Origin: Yersinia intermedia
Lineage (GTDB): Bacteria; Pseudomonadota; Gammaproteobacteria; Enterobacterales; Enterobacteriaceae
DNA: 64,000 nucleotides
NCBI RefSeq assembly: GCF_900635455.1
Contig: NZ_LR134116.1
Span: 3,286,001-3,350,000, forward strand
Reading direction: 5' to 3'
The notes under the pieces were generated by a model that was not told the origin of the DNA, did no database searches, and saw only the letters and a program-made list of their open reading frames with translations. The position numbers and the translations under genes were made by a program. Positions 1 through 9,219 of the stretch are shown piece by piece. Positions within the stretch are counted from its first letter, which is position 1. Each line of letters starts with the position of its first letter.

Positions 1-142
1 GCGCCTGATAATGCTTTGAAAAAGGTGCCTCAGGGCGATGATAATCTGGCCCAACAGTACAACCGGCAAGCAAAGAAGTGCTCACTACAAGTGCAATAGT
101 ATGTAAAGAAAACATTGCGCCACCTTGAAACAATTTAAATCT

Positions 143-166
143 GTGACCAAACAAATAAATGGTCAC
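143..166. promoter_or_regulatory. TetR-family operator upstream of the repressor gene
   Basis: Inverted repeat GTGACCA, 10-nt spacer, TGGTCAC, about 40 bp before the TetR start at 205. The same half-sites with the same spacer recur at 823-846, between the repressor and the efflux genes. Two identical dyads either side of one TetR gene are best read as an autoregulatory site and a target site for that repressor. That reading is inference; the repeats themselves are directly visible. Confidence 0.75.
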
Positions 167-204
167 TTATTGTCAATCGGAGCCTATCACGCTAAGCTGG
201 AAAA

Positions 205-819
205 ATGACTAAAAATATAAACGTTCCTTCATCACGTGGTCCACTTGATCACAACGTCCGAGACCAGATAGTTGAAGCAGCTACAGAACATTTCGGACAC
301 TATGGCTATGAAAAAACCACCGTTTCAGAGCTTGCTAAATCTATTGGTTTTTCAAAGTCCTACATATATAAATTTTTCGACTCTAAGCAGGCTATCGGCG
401 AAGTGATTTGCGCTAACCGCCTTGAAATGATCATGGCAGTAATCAATTCAGCGATAGCCGATGCCCCGTCAGTAAGCGAAAAAATTCGCCGACTCTTTAG
501 GGCGATCACCGAAGCTGGTAGCGAACTGTTTTTCCACGATCGAAAACTTTACGACATTGCCGCCGTTGCGGCGCGGGATAAGTGGCCTTCGACAGAGATG
601 TATGAAAATCGCCTGCGTAAACTGATTGAGAACATCATTGTCGAAGGCAGGCAGGCTGGAGAGTTCGAACGAAAAACGCCTCTTGACGAAGCCACACACG
701 CGATATACCTGGTAATGCGGCCCTTCATGAGTCCCGTTCAATTACAATACAATCTCGAAGCAGCCCCGACAGCTTCCGTTCTACTCTCATCTCTGATTCT
801 AAGAAGTCTGTCACCCTAA
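205..819 (+). CDS. TetR/AcrR family transcriptional repressor of the adjacent RND pump
   Basis: A 204-aa protein with an N-terminal TetR helix-turn-helix at about residues 20-65: VEAATEHFGHYGYEKTTVSE, then LAKSIGFSKSYIYKFFDSK. The remaining all-helical part is the ligand-binding and dimerisation region usual for this family, and the length is typical. It lies 74 bp upstream of a co-oriented membrane-fusion/RND gene pair. Identical dyads (GTGACCA-N10-TGGTCAC) precede both it and the pump, so it probably represses itself and the pump until an effector binds. The effector is unknown. The start is the first ATG after the upstream dyad. Confidence 0.9.
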   Translation: MTKNINVPSSRGPLDHNVRDQIVEAATEHFGHYGYEKTTVSELAKSIGFSKSYIYKFFDSKQAIGEVICANRLEMIMAVINSAIADAPSVSEKIRRLFRAITEAGSELFFHDRKLYDIAAVAARDKWPSTEMYENRLRKLIENIIVEGRQAGEFERKTPLDEATHAIYLVMRPFMSPVQLQYNLEAAPTASVLLSSLILRSLSP

Positions 820-858
820 CTAGTGACCATTGACTTTATTGGTCACTAGTCTGAGAAT
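820..858 (+). promoter_or_regulatory. RND-pump promoter overlapped by the second TetR operator
   Basis: The dyad CTAGTGACCA (820-829) and TGGTCACTAG (840-849) repeats the operator at 143-166. A -35-like TTGACT (830-835) lies inside the dyad. A -10-like GAGAAT (853-858, four of six matches) follows 17 nt later, about 36 bp before the membrane-fusion gene. Bound repressor would occlude this promoter. The dyad is plain; the promoter call is inferred. Confidence 0.7.
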
Positions 859-893
859 GTGGATACCGTCCTGTTAATTCAATAAGGGTTCCC

Positions 894-2000
894 ATGCTCA
901 GGCTTAATTCAGCCAATATTGCCGCCTTCCTCCTCCCACTTGCCTTGGTGGCTTGCGGTGATAACCCCGGTAATGATGATCCGCGCACGCGACCTCCGCT
1001 GGTAAGGTCAGCACCCGTTGAGAGTGCGATCGATACTTCTCGTGCGTTCACCGGCGTGGTTGTTGCCCGAACGCAAAGCGACCTTGGTTTTAGGGTGCAG
1101 GGCAAAATCCTTGAACGTCTTGTGGATACTGGTCAGTCCGTCAAACGGGGCCAACCATTGATGCGGCTAGATCCTGTTGACCTTAAATTACAGGCGCAGG
1201 CTCAGCAACAGGCTGTGGATGCTGCCCGGGCGCGTGGGAGAAAAGCTTCCAATGATGAGGCTCGTTATCGTGGCCTTGTTGCTGCTGGTGTAGTGTCTGC
1301 GTCGGAGTACGATCAGATTAAAGCTGCGGCAGATACAGCCAACGCGGAACTTAGTGCAGCTCAGGCCCAGGCAAATGTGGCGCTTAACGCGATGAGCTAT
1401 GCCTTGCTGCAGGCCGATGCAGACGGTGTGGTTATGGAGACGTTCACCGAACCCGGTCAGGTGGTCAGTGCTGGACAGGCGGTCATCCGTCTTGCCAGAT
1501 CCGGGCAGCGCGAGGCGCTTGTGCAACTGCCAGAAACGTTGCGCCCTGCCCTAGGCAGCGAAGCTCAGGCTACGCTCTATGGCAACCAAAATCAGCCTGT
1601 CATTGCAAAGTTGCGCCTGCTTTCAGATTCAGCGGATGCCACGACCCGCACATTTGAGGCGCGGTACGTGCTTGAAGGCTTGCTGGCGAACGCGCCGCTG
1701 GGTGCGACCGTAACGCTGCACATCGAAAATAGAGTGGGAAGTCAGGTAATGCAGGTCCCTCTGGCTGCTCTCTACGATGCGGGCAAAGGTCCTGGTGTCT
1801 GGCGAATTTCCGCTCAACCTACAAAAGTTTCATGGCAGCCCGTTAAAGTTCTTAGTCTGGGTGACGATGCAGCCAGGGTAACTGGCGGCGTAAAGCCTGG
1901 TGAAAAGATTGTCGCGTTAGGGGCGCATCTTCTGCATGAAGGTGAGGTTGTCCGCCTGGCTGAACAACCCGATGCTGCTCTGGCGGGGAGTAAGCCATGA
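894..2000 (+). CDS. RND efflux periplasmic adaptor lipoprotein (membrane fusion protein)
   Basis: A 368-aa HlyD/AcrA-type adaptor that would link an inner-membrane RND pump to an outer-membrane channel. The N-terminus is a lipoprotein signal with lipobox LVAC (Cys about residue 21). A lipoyl-like half-motif follows (SDLGFRVQGKILERLVDTGQ at about 61-80). A short Ala-rich coiled-coil hairpin (about 100-165), the second lipoyl half (ADADGVVMETFTEPGQVVSA) and a C-terminal beta-barrel complete it. It overlaps the next gene by 4 nt (ATGA), so the two are translationally coupled. No outer-membrane factor is encoded nearby; the pump probably borrows TolC. Substrate is unknown. Confidence 0.9.
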   Translation: MLRLNSANIAAFLLPLALVACGDNPGNDDPRTRPPLVRSAPVESAIDTSRAFTGVVVARTQSDLGFRVQGKILERLVDTGQSVKRGQPLMRLDPVDLKLQAQAQQQAVDAARARGRKASNDEARYRGLVAAGVVSASEYDQIKAAADTANAELSAAQAQANVALNAMSYALLQADADGVVMETFTEPGQVVSAGQAVIRLARSGQREALVQLPETLRPALGSEAQATLYGNQNQPVIAKLRLLSDSADATTRTFEARYVLEGLLANAPLGATVTLHIENRVGSQVMQVPLAALYDAGKGPGVWRISAQPTKVSWQPVKVLSLGDDAARVTGGVKPGEKIVALGAHLLHEGEVVRLAEQPDAALAGSKP

Positions 2001-5000
2001 GCGAAGGACGATTCAACTTGTCAGCGCTTGCGGTGCGCGAGCGCTCAATCACGCTGTTTCTTATTATCCTCATCACCCTTGCTGGCATTTTCTCGTTTTT
2101 TGGGCTCGGGAGAGCTGAAGATCCTCCCTTCACGGTTAAGCAGATGACTATTATCACCGTCTGGCCTGGAGCGACCGCGCAGGAAATTCAGGATCAGGTT
2201 GCCGAACCACTGGAAAAACGCCTGCAGGAACTCAAATGGTATGACCGCACGGAAACTTATACCCGCCCAGGCATGGCTTTTATCACGCTGTCACTACAGG
2301 ACAAGACGCCGCCTTCTCAGGTGCAGGAAGAGTTCTACCAAGCGAGGAAGAAGCTTGGCGATGAATCCAAAAACCTCCCCCCCGGCGTAATGGGGCCGAT
2401 GATAAATGACGAATTCTCTGATGTTACTTTTGCCCTCTTTGCACTGAAAGCGAAAGGAGAACCACAGCGGTTATTGGTGCGTGATGCCGAAACGTTACGC
2501 CAGCAACTCCTGCATGTACCTGGCGTGAAGAAAGTGAATATTATCGGAGAACAGGCCGAACGGATTTATATCTCCTTCTCCCATGACCGTCTGGCTACGA
2601 TGGGGCTATCTCCTCAGGATATTTTCTATGCGCTAAACAGCCAGAACGCATTAACACCTGCAGGTTCAATTGAGACCCGCGGCGCACAGATCTTTATCCG
2701 CCTCGATGGTGCTTTCGATAAACTGCAGAAGATCCGCGATACGCCATTTATTGCTCAGGGCAAAACGCTCAAGCTGTCCGACGTGGCATCGGTCGAACGG
2801 GGTTATGAAGATCCGCCCACCTTACAGATTCGTAACCAGCATGAACCGGCGCTGCTGCTGGGTATTGTGATGCGTGAAGGCTGGAACGGCCTGGATCTGG
2901 GTAAAGCGCTGGATGCCGAAACGACAAAAATCAATGAGAACATGCCTGTGGGTATGACCCTAACGAAAGTCACCGATCAGTCCGTGAATATCAGCTCTGC
3001 GGTCGATGAGTTCATGATCAAATTCTTCGTCGCCCTGCTTGTCGTTATGGTGGTGTGTTTTGTCAGCATGGGCTGGCGCGTTGGGGTGGTGGTCGCAGCG
3101 GCGGTACCGCTAACGCTGGCCGTCGTTTTTGTCGCGATGGAAGCCTCCGGAAAAAACTTTGACCGAATTACGCTCGGCTCCCTTATTCTTGCCTTAGGCT
3201 TACTGGTCGATGATGCCATAATCGCGATCGAAATGATGGTGGTTAAAATGGAGGAAGGCTACGACAGAATCAAAGCTTCCGCCTACGCATGGAGCCATAC
3301 CGCCGCGCCAATGCTGGCCGGTACGCTGGTGACAGCCGTTGGCTTTATGCCCAATGGTTTCGCACAGTCTACCGCTGGGGAATATACCAGCAATATGTTC
3401 TGGATTGTAGGCATAGCCCTGATTGCCTCATGGGTCGTGGCCGTCGTTTTCACGCCTTTTCTGGGTGTCAAAATGCTGCCAAATATTGCAAAAGTGGAAG
3501 GCGGCCATGCCGCAATGTATAACACGCCTCGTTATAACCGCTTTCGCCGTGTACTGGTCCGCGTTATCGCGCGAAAATGGTTAGTGGCAGGTACCGTTGT
3601 AGCTATTTTTACTCTCGCAATTCTGGGGATGGGGCTGGTGAAAAAACAATTTTTCCCCACCTCTGACCGTCCAGAAGTATTAGTGGAAGTCCAGATGCCT
3701 TACGGCACCTCTATTGAGCAGACCAGCAACGCAACAGCGAAAATAGAAGACTGGCTGAAAAAACAACCAGAAGCAACAATCGTTACCTCCTACATCGGCC
3801 AGGGTTCACCTCGTTTTTATCTGGCTATGGCACCAGAGTTACCCGATCCATCGTTTGCGAAGATAGTTGTGTTGACTGATAACCAGGAGTCACGCGAGGC
3901 GCTCAAGTTACGACTCCGGGAAGCGGCAGCCAACGGGCTGGCGTCTGAAGCGCGCGTACGCGTGACGCAACTGGTGTTTGGTCCGTATTCACCTTTCCCT
4001 GTCGCTTGGCGTGTTATGGGGCCTGATGCCGATAAACTGCGTGAAATCGCTAGTAAGGTTAAGGCTGTGATGCAGGGAAGCCAGATGATGAGGACCGTCA
4101 ACACCGACTGGGGTCCACGAGTACCAACGTTACACTTCTCCCTAAATCAGGATCGTCTGCAGGCTACAGGTTTAACGTCAAATACCGTTGCCCAACAGCT
4201 TCAGTTCCTGTTATCGGGTGTTCCCATTACGTCTGTACGTGAAGATATTCGCTCAGTACAGGTTACTGGTCGTGCCGCGGGCGATATACGCCTGGATCCG
4301 GCGAAAATAGAGGGCTTCACCTTAGTCGGCAATTCAGGTCAACGCATTCCTCTTTCACAAATCGGGGAAGTTGAGGTCAGAATGGAAGACCCCGTACTGC
4401 GTCGTCGCGATCGAACACCCACCATTACCGTGCGGGGTGATATTGCAGAAAATCTGCAGCCACCGGATGTCTCTACATCAATCATGAAGCAGCTAAAACC
4501 GATCGTTGATTCACTTCCGCCTGGATATCGTATTGAAATGGCGGGTTCGATTGAGGAGTCTGGCAAAGCCACTCAGGCAATGGCACCGTTGTTCCCCACT
4601 ATGATTGCGATGACGCTACTGATCATCATTCTGCAGGTGCGCTCAATGTCAGCAATGGTCATGGTATTCCTTACTGCCCCACTGGGGCTGATCGGTGTGG
4701 TTCCTACTCTACTGCTTTTCAATCAGCCGTTTGGCATCAATGCACTCGTCGGATTGATCGCGCTCTCGGGCATTCTTATGCGTAATACGCTTATTCTTAT
4801 TGGGCAAATCCATCATAACGAGAAGGAAGGTCTCGATCCGTTCCATTCTGTGGTAGAGGCAACGGTGCAGCGAGCCAGACCGGTATTACTGACGGCGATG
4901 GCCGCTATTCTGGCGTTCATTCCACTGACGCATTCGGTGTTCTGGGGGACACTGGCTTATACGCTGATTGGCGGAACGTTAGGAGGCACCGTCATTACTC

Positions 5001-5092
5001 TTGTCTTCCTGCCCGCGATGTATGCGATCTGGTTCAGGATCCGTCCTGAGGTGCAGACCCATTCCGAACAACAACTGAGAAACTCAATATAA
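1997..5092 (+). CDS. RND family efflux transporter permease
   Basis: A 1031-aa inner-membrane proton-driven pump of the RND superfamily. Length and layout are typical: TM1 near residue 20, a large periplasmic loop, TM2-6 at about 340-480, a second loop and TM8-12 at about 865-1015. The TM4 proton-relay motif GLLVDDAII (adjacent Asp residues, about 400-410) is present. A homotrimer partnered with the preceding adaptor is expected. The family resembles the MexI/AcrB-like multidrug exporters (HAE1/HAE2 type). Expression is likely set by the adjacent TetR protein. It is intact, with no frameshift seen. Confidence 0.92.
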   Translation: MSEGRFNLSALAVRERSITLFLIILITLAGIFSFFGLGRAEDPPFTVKQMTIITVWPGATAQEIQDQVAEPLEKRLQELKWYDRTETYTRPGMAFITLSLQDKTPPSQVQEEFYQARKKLGDESKNLPPGVMGPMINDEFSDVTFALFALKAKGEPQRLLVRDAETLRQQLLHVPGVKKVNIIGEQAERIYISFSHDRLATMGLSPQDIFYALNSQNALTPAGSIETRGAQIFIRLDGAFDKLQKIRDTPFIAQGKTLKLSDVASVERGYEDPPTLQIRNQHEPALLLGIVMREGWNGLDLGKALDAETTKINENMPVGMTLTKVTDQSVNISSAVDEFMIKFFVALLVVMVVCFVSMGWRVGVVVAAAVPLTLAVVFVAMEASGKNFDRITLGSLILALGLLVDDAIIAIEMMVVKMEEGYDRIKASAYAWSHTAAPMLAGTLVTAVGFMPNGFAQSTAGEYTSNMFWIVGIALIASWVVAVVFTPFLGVKMLPNIAKVEGGHAAMYNTPRYNRFRRVLVRVIARKWLVAGTVVAIFTLAILGMGLVKKQFFPTSDRPEVLVEVQMPYGTSIEQTSNATAKIEDWLKKQPEATIVTSYIGQGSPRFYLAMAPELPDPSFAKIVVLTDNQESREALKLRLREAAANGLASEARVRVTQLVFGPYSPFPVAWRVMGPDADKLREIASKVKAVMQGSQMMRTVNTDWGPRVPTLHFSLNQDRLQATGLTSNTVAQQLQFLLSGVPITSVREDIRSVQVTGRAAGDIRLDPAKIEGFTLVGNSGQRIPLSQIGEVEVRMEDPVLRRRDRTPTITVRGDIAENLQPPDVSTSIMKQLKPIVDSLPPGYRIEMAGSIEESGKATQAMAPLFPTMIAMTLLIIILQVRSMSAMVMVFLTAPLGLIGVVPTLLLFNQPFGINALVGLIALSGILMRNTLILIGQIHHNEKEGLDPFHSVVEATVQRARPVLLTAMAAILAFIPLTHSVFWGTLAYTLIGGTLGGTVITLVFLPAMYAIWFRIRPEVQTHSEQQLRNSI

Positions 5093-5102
5093 CGTTCAAC
5101 TA

Positions 5103-5315
5103 TCACAGACGGATAGTCGCTACCGGTTGCGGCGTTTTCAGTCCGCTAGGATGTGGGACAGAAACAGTCTGGCAGCGGCTGTAGGAAGGTGCCGAGGCCG
5201 ATAAGTCTACATTTACACGTTCAAATGGCACATTTTTCTCGAGAAGAACGATCGCTGAACGCTGCACAAAGGGACATAGTGGGTGGCTAATAAGTGTCAG
5301 GTCATGGGTAGACAT
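5103..5315 (-). pseudogene. Glutathione S-transferase N-terminal remnant
   Basis: The first ~42 residues match the thioredoxin-fold start of a GST, with the motif ISHPLCPFVQRSAIVLLEKN followed by VPFERVNVDL. After that the frame loses family character and stops at 70 residues, against ~200-230 for a full GST. No C-terminal helical domain follows in frame. Best read as the stub of a deleted GST gene. The start is internally consistent (MSTHDLTLISHP), but no function is expected. Confidence 0.7.
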
Positions 5316-5338
5316 CTCAAACTCCAGATAAAAGGATA

Positions 5339-5364
5339 GCCCGCCACTATAAAAGGTGGCGGGC
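5339..5364. terminator. GC-rich stem-loop between SDR gene and GST stub
   Basis: GCCCGCCAC pairs with GTGGCGGGC around an 8-nt loop. It lies 30 bp beyond the stop of the minus-strand dehydrogenase gene. On that strand it is followed by only a weak pyrimidine run (TATCCTTTT), so termination is likely but not certain. Confidence 0.6.
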
Positions 5365-5394
5365 TTGATGAATTGTAAATCTTATTTTGGTGGC

Positions 5395-6141
5395 TTAGAT
5401 TGAAACGCCGCCGTCGATGATGATTTCTGAACCCACGGTCCAGGCTGACTCATCAGATGCGAAGTAAAGTACCGCTTGCGCTACTTCCTGAGGCTTACCA
5501 AAACGACCTGCAGGGATGGTTGCAACGATATCTTTCATCACTTGATCATGATATTCCACTGGAATCCCCGCCTTATCGTAGAGCGGTGTATCAACAGGGC
5601 CAGGGCTCACTGCGTTGATACGGATCCCACGAGAAAGTAACTCGTTAGAAAGTGTTTTCGACATGTTAAGCAATGCTGCTTTGGTTGAGCCATAAACTGA
5701 AGAGTTCACTGGTCCTGTGTGAGCATTTACAGATGTATTAAAGACCACTGATGCAGAGCTTGCGAACACTGGCAGCAGCGCCTGCATCAGGAAGTAAGGA
5801 CCTTTAACGTTGATATCATAAATGCGGTCGAACTTCTCTTCTGTCCATACCTCAATTGGCATATACATTGATATACCAGCATTCAGGAAAGCGATATCCA
5901 GTTGTCCAAAGTGTTCCTTAACCGTTTGAGCCAGAGCTTTCTGTGCGTTCACATCAGCGGAATCAGCGCTCACGACTAACACATCATTACCAAGTTCTAC
6001 TTTCGCCTTTGCGATAGAATCAGGGTTGACACCAGTAACAATTACGCGTGCACCTTCTGCAACAAACAGCTTCGCTGTTTCAAGACCAATACCACTTGTT
6101 CCACCCGTAATCAGTGCGCGTTTACCTTGTAATCTGGACAT
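5395..6141 (-). CDS. Classical short-chain dehydrogenase/reductase (SDR)
   Basis: A 248-aa NAD(P)-dependent oxidoreductase. It has the glycine-rich cofactor motif TGGTSGIG (about residues 12-19), the NAG motif (LNAGIS, about 85-90), the catalytic Ser region (FNTSVNAH), the catalytic pair YGSTK (about 150) and the PGPVDTP segment. The start chosen is the ATG preceded by AGGAG at 8-nt spacing, giving MSRLQGKRAL; a longer frame to 6168 has no good ribosome site. It is divergent from a LysR gene 137 bp away, which is a plausible regulator. The substrate cannot be told from sequence. Confidence 0.88.
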   Translation of the reverse strand: MSRLQGKRALITGGTSGIGLETAKLFVAEGARVIVTGVNPDSIAKAKVELGNDVLVVSADSADVNAQKALAQTVKEHFGQLDIAFLNAGISMYMPIEVWTEEKFDRIYDINVKGPYFLMQALLPVFASSASVVFNTSVNAHTGPVNSSVYGSTKAALLNMSKTLSNELLSRGIRINAVSPGPVDTPLYDKAGIPVEYHDQVMKDIVATIPAGRFGKPQEVAQAVLYFASDESAWTVGSEIIIDGGVSI

Positions 6142-6278
6142 GTAAAAATCTCCTGTTAGTTTTAACAACTAATCGGCGAATGACCGATTTGATAGCCACT
6201 GTATGCTCATGCTCATATTGTGATAAGATTGTATTTTTAAATATGTTTCATGCATTAAAAGCATGAGTGGGTTTGAGG

Positions 6279-7181
6279 ATGGATAGATTACTTTTGATGA
6301 CATGCTTTGTCCGTACCGCTGAAACAGGCAGCTTTTCCGCAGCCGGTAGGGATTTAGGCTTAGGGCAACCGAACGTGAGCCGTCATGTTGCAACCCTCGA
6401 AGAGCATTTGCAGACCAGATTACTTCACAGAACAACCCGCAAGCTTTCCCTGACGCCTGAGGGAGAACGTTATTATTTGGAAGCAAGACGTATTCTGGAA
6501 GCCGTCGAAGAGTCAGAGTCTTCTTTCAGAGAAAATGTTACACCCACAGGGCTATTACGCGTTGCCTGCCCCACAGCATTGGCTCACACATTCTTAGTCC
6601 CACACATCCCAGATTTTTTAGAACGCTACCCTGAGCTAACACTCGATCTACAGATTAATGACCGCTATATCAATCTCGTTGATGAAGGTGCTGAGCTGGC
6701 AATCCGCATTGGACACTTGGAGGACAGTGCTATGCGTGCCCGCAGACTTGGCATGTTCGAGCGAGTCTGTGTTGCCAGTAACAAGTACTTAGCTAAACAC
6801 GGAACCCCTAATACCCCTGAGGATTTAAAAAAACATGATTGTTTGATCTATACCTTGCTAACAACAGGAGCTACCTGGAGATTTCAGGATATCAATGTCC
6901 CTGTTTCTGGTCGGCTCAGGGTCAATTCACCAGAAGCAGTACAGAAATTTGTCAATGCAGGGATTGGAATCGCACAGGGCCCAGAATGGCTGTTCGAGGA
7001 GGGACTGGAAAATGGCAACTTACAATTATTACTGACTGATTACACTGCATCGCCCGTTCCCATTCAGGCCGTTTATGTTGCTAATCGACTTTTACCAAAA
7101 CGGGCGATTGTGTTCATGGATTTTGTTGCTGAAATTTTTGAAAAAAACCCCGCCTTCAAACTGTACAACTCAATGAAATGA
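6279..7181 (+). CDS. LysR-family transcriptional regulator divergent from the SDR gene
   Basis: A 300-aa regulator with the N-terminal winged HTH (FVRTAETGSFSAAGRDLGLG, then QPNVSRHVATLEEHL) and a C-terminal periplasmic-binding-like effector domain (from about residue 88, LLRVACPTALAH). The length is normal. The ATG at 6279 (MDRLLLMTCF) is the conventional LysR start; an in-frame GTG at 6267 is the alternative. Divergent placement against the dehydrogenase is the classical LysR-target layout, so regulation of that gene is likely. The inducer is unknown. Confidence 0.88.
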   Translation: MDRLLLMTCFVRTAETGSFSAAGRDLGLGQPNVSRHVATLEEHLQTRLLHRTTRKLSLTPEGERYYLEARRILEAVEESESSFRENVTPTGLLRVACPTALAHTFLVPHIPDFLERYPELTLDLQINDRYINLVDEGAELAIRIGHLEDSAMRARRLGMFERVCVASNKYLAKHGTPNTPEDLKKHDCLIYTLLTTGATWRFQDINVPVSGRLRVNSPEAVQKFVNAGIGIAQGPEWLFEEGLENGNLQLLLTDYTASPVPIQAVYVANRLLPKRAIVFMDFVAEIFEKNPAFKLYNSMK

Positions 7182-7337
7182 GCCTGAGATAACGAACGAA
7201 ATATTTGCTGGCACTGGAAGAACGAAAATCGCCCTTACTTATGCCATAAAAAACTTGTTGAATGCCTCAGTGTGTGAAACGGACACTGATGACCTTGAAC
7301 GGTGCTAATCAATAACAACCCAGTCAGGCCTACCCAT

Positions 7338-8177
7338 TCATTTTTCAGAGTAGGAAATGCGGTATCCACTGTCCTCCCTGAGAACGCTGGCAAACCCAGC
7401 CTGACTTAAGTGCATGCCGGCAATGATCAGTTTTTCGCTGACAGCTTTTTCCATTATTTTCTTTCTTGTTTCCTCGGCCTGAGCGGGGTCGGTGTCGAAT
7501 AAAATAGAAACAGCCGGTTGCGCTGACTGAATATGAGGATAATGGACAATGTCTCCCCATATTAATAAGCATTTATCATCCGCATCGATGCGAAAACCGG
7601 TATGCCCAGGCGTATGACCCGGTAGCCATACCGGCAGAATACCTTCTGCTATTTTGTCGCCGTTAAAAAAACGCACCTTCTGGGCATAAGCGTCTAAGGT
7701 TTGGCGGACCAGCCAAAAATTACGTTGCCCGCGCTCATTCGCTATGTTGAGTTTTTCATCATCCTGCCAGTGTTGCGCTTCGAGAGGATGAAGAATAATT
7801 TCAGCGTGTTTAAAAACGGGCTGTTTTTCAGAATCCAGCAGGCCTCCAATATGATCCGGATGGCAGTGCGTCAATAAAACAGTATCGACGTCGTCAGGGC
7901 TAACACCCGCTGCGGCAAGGTTTGCGTTGAGTTGTCCCGCCATGTTATTCAGCGGGCCTGTACCAGCGTCAACCAAAATGATCCGACCCAGACCGCGGAT
8001 AAGGTAACAGTTTATATGGATATCGCCGGGCTCACCGATTCCGGCACGGCATTGAATAACGTCCGCATCAGCTTTTTCAATGCCTGACAGCAAATCCAGA
8101 CTCGCTGACATATTGCCGTCACTCAGCACAGTTACCTGAAAATCGCCAATCTGACGGAACGGAAGGGGATGGCTCAT
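7338..8177 (-). CDS. MBL-fold metallo-hydrolase (lactonase-like)
   Basis: A 279-aa metallo-beta-lactamase-fold protein with metal-binding motif THCHPDHIGG (HxHxDH at residues 104-109), a GHTPGHTGF motif and GDIVHYP supplying later ligands. This spacing fits the lactonase/methyl-parathion-hydrolase-like branch. No signal peptide is seen after choosing the ATG with GAGG at 5-nt spacing (MSHPLPFRQ); the frame extends 17 codons further upstream. It is last in a three-gene minus-strand operon, 13 bp after the tautomerase-like gene. A hydrolytic step in a small-molecule catabolic route is the likely role; substrate unknown. Confidence 0.85.
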   Translation of the reverse strand: MSHPLPFRQIGDFQVTVLSDGNMSASLDLLSGIEKADADVIQCRAGIGEPGDIHINCYLIRGLGRIILVDAGTGPLNNMAGQLNANLAAAGVSPDDVDTVLLTHCHPDHIGGLLDSEKQPVFKHAEIILHPLEAQHWQDDEKLNIANERGQRNFWLVRQTLDAYAQKVRFFNGDKIAEGILPVWLPGHTPGHTGFRIDADDKCLLIWGDIVHYPHIQSAQPAVSILFDTDPAQAEETRKKIMEKAVSEKLIIAGMHLSQAGFASVLREDSGYRISYSEK

Positions 8178-8190
8178 CACTACCTCGAGG

Positions 8191-8517
8191 TTAGTTGCGG
8201 GCGAATAGGTGTTCTGCTGGGGAGCCAAAACAGCGAATACGGGTCATCAGACCAGAGGCCTGTTGAGTGGCAAAATCCAGTTCACGCATAAAGTTCTCCA
8301 TCACTTCATGGGTTCGCAATGTTGTCAGACGATAAAAGAGCTCGGCATAGACTGGTTGCCCGCATCCCGGCTTTACATCGACAAAAATGATATGAACGTT
8401 TTTGGGTTCTGCACCAAGGATGTCACAGCAGAGGGCGCTGCATTTATGGGTAAAATCACCAAGGCTTTTAAACTTGTCAGAGTGATTTTCAGAAATATAA
8501 AAAGTCAGATTAGGCAT
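8191..8517 (-). CDS. Tautomerase-family-like small protein
   Basis: A 108-aa protein beginning Met-Pro (MPNLTFYISENHSDKF). The processed N-terminal proline is the catalytic base in 4-oxalocrotonate tautomerase/MIF-type enzymes. The pattern of two beta-alpha-beta units and the VHIIFVDVKPG segment fit that superfamily. The start is 5 bp downstream of the preceding gene's stop, so it is co-transcribed. Its place between a DABB-fold protein and an MBL hydrolase suggests isomerisation of a ring-derived or keto intermediate. Family assignment is by motif only. Confidence 0.65.
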   Translation of the reverse strand: MPNLTFYISENHSDKFKSLGDFTHKCSALCCDILGAEPKNVHIIFVDVKPGCGQPVYAELFYRLTTLRTHEVMENFMRELDFATQQASGLMTRIRCFGSPAEHLFARN

Positions 8518-8521
8518 GATG

Positions 8522-9055
8522 TTATGGCTTTCCTTTTTCAGCACTCTGCAACTGCGGAGTCAGAGGCTCATAGAGATACACACCCGACATATCTGTAAAC
8601 AGCGAGGCCATCTCAACAGGCAAGACATATACAACGCGATAGTCAGGGGATTTATCCAGCCCCACCGCATGCATTTCCAGACCCCGATATCCCAGTACTG
8701 TCTCTAAAAAGTCTATTGGCTTTGCGCTCAATAGCAGAATTTCATCGGAAGAGATGGCTGGAGCAAGGCCTTCACCTTCATAGAGGTTACGATGCCAGTC
8801 AGTAATGCAGACCTGCCAACGAGAGAAGTTACCGCCTCCTTTTAAACGGTAATCCTCACTGCTGAGAATATCCGCATCATTAATCGTATGAATGGCAAGG
8901 TAAACAGGGCAGCCGGATTTGACGGCGCGAAAGCGTTGAGAGGTAGTGAAGCCAGCAACAGATATCAATGCGGGTAGTTTTTGTTGGCTGTAAAAGGCAT
9001 TCCATTCTGCCTCGCTTTCAGGATTGTTATACGAGCATTCCACGGTATAAAACAT
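8522..9055 (-). CDS. Dimeric alpha/beta-barrel (EthD/ABM-like) protein
   Basis: A 177-aa protein with apparent two-fold architecture. The first half (MFYTVECSYNNPESEAEWNA, and VAGFTTSQRFRA) resembles ferredoxin-like dimeric barrel proteins that process small aromatic or hydroxy-acid molecules. The second half (IDFLETVLGYRGLEMHAVGL) may be a second copy of the fold. It is first gene of the operon with the tautomerase-like and MBL genes, and is divergent from a LysR gene at 9220. Exact reaction unknown. Confidence 0.55.
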   Translation of the reverse strand: MFYTVECSYNNPESEAEWNAFYSQQKLPALISVAGFTTSQRFRAVKSGCPVYLAIHTINDADILSSEDYRLKGGGNFSRWQVCITDWHRNLYEGEGLAPAISSDEILLLSAKPIDFLETVLGYRGLEMHAVGLDKSPDYRVVYVLPVEMASLFTDMSGVYLYEPLTPQLQSAEKGKP

Positions 9056-9219
9056 CAGCCCATCTCACATGAGTTATAAACGCGAGCAAATACATTCGCT
9101 CAATGATTTTTCATCATGCTACAGGCTGGTTATGCCGCTTAAAAACGATAATATGTCACGGATTAGTGATATTAAGTCAATGAAAGCACGTTGTAAGCAC
9201 AGAGCAAGGAACAGGTGGA

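Noticed and set aside
8209..8598. Plus-strand 129-codon frame across the tautomerase-like gene
   Set aside because: The opposite strand carries three tightly packed, family-consistent genes. This frame has no family features.
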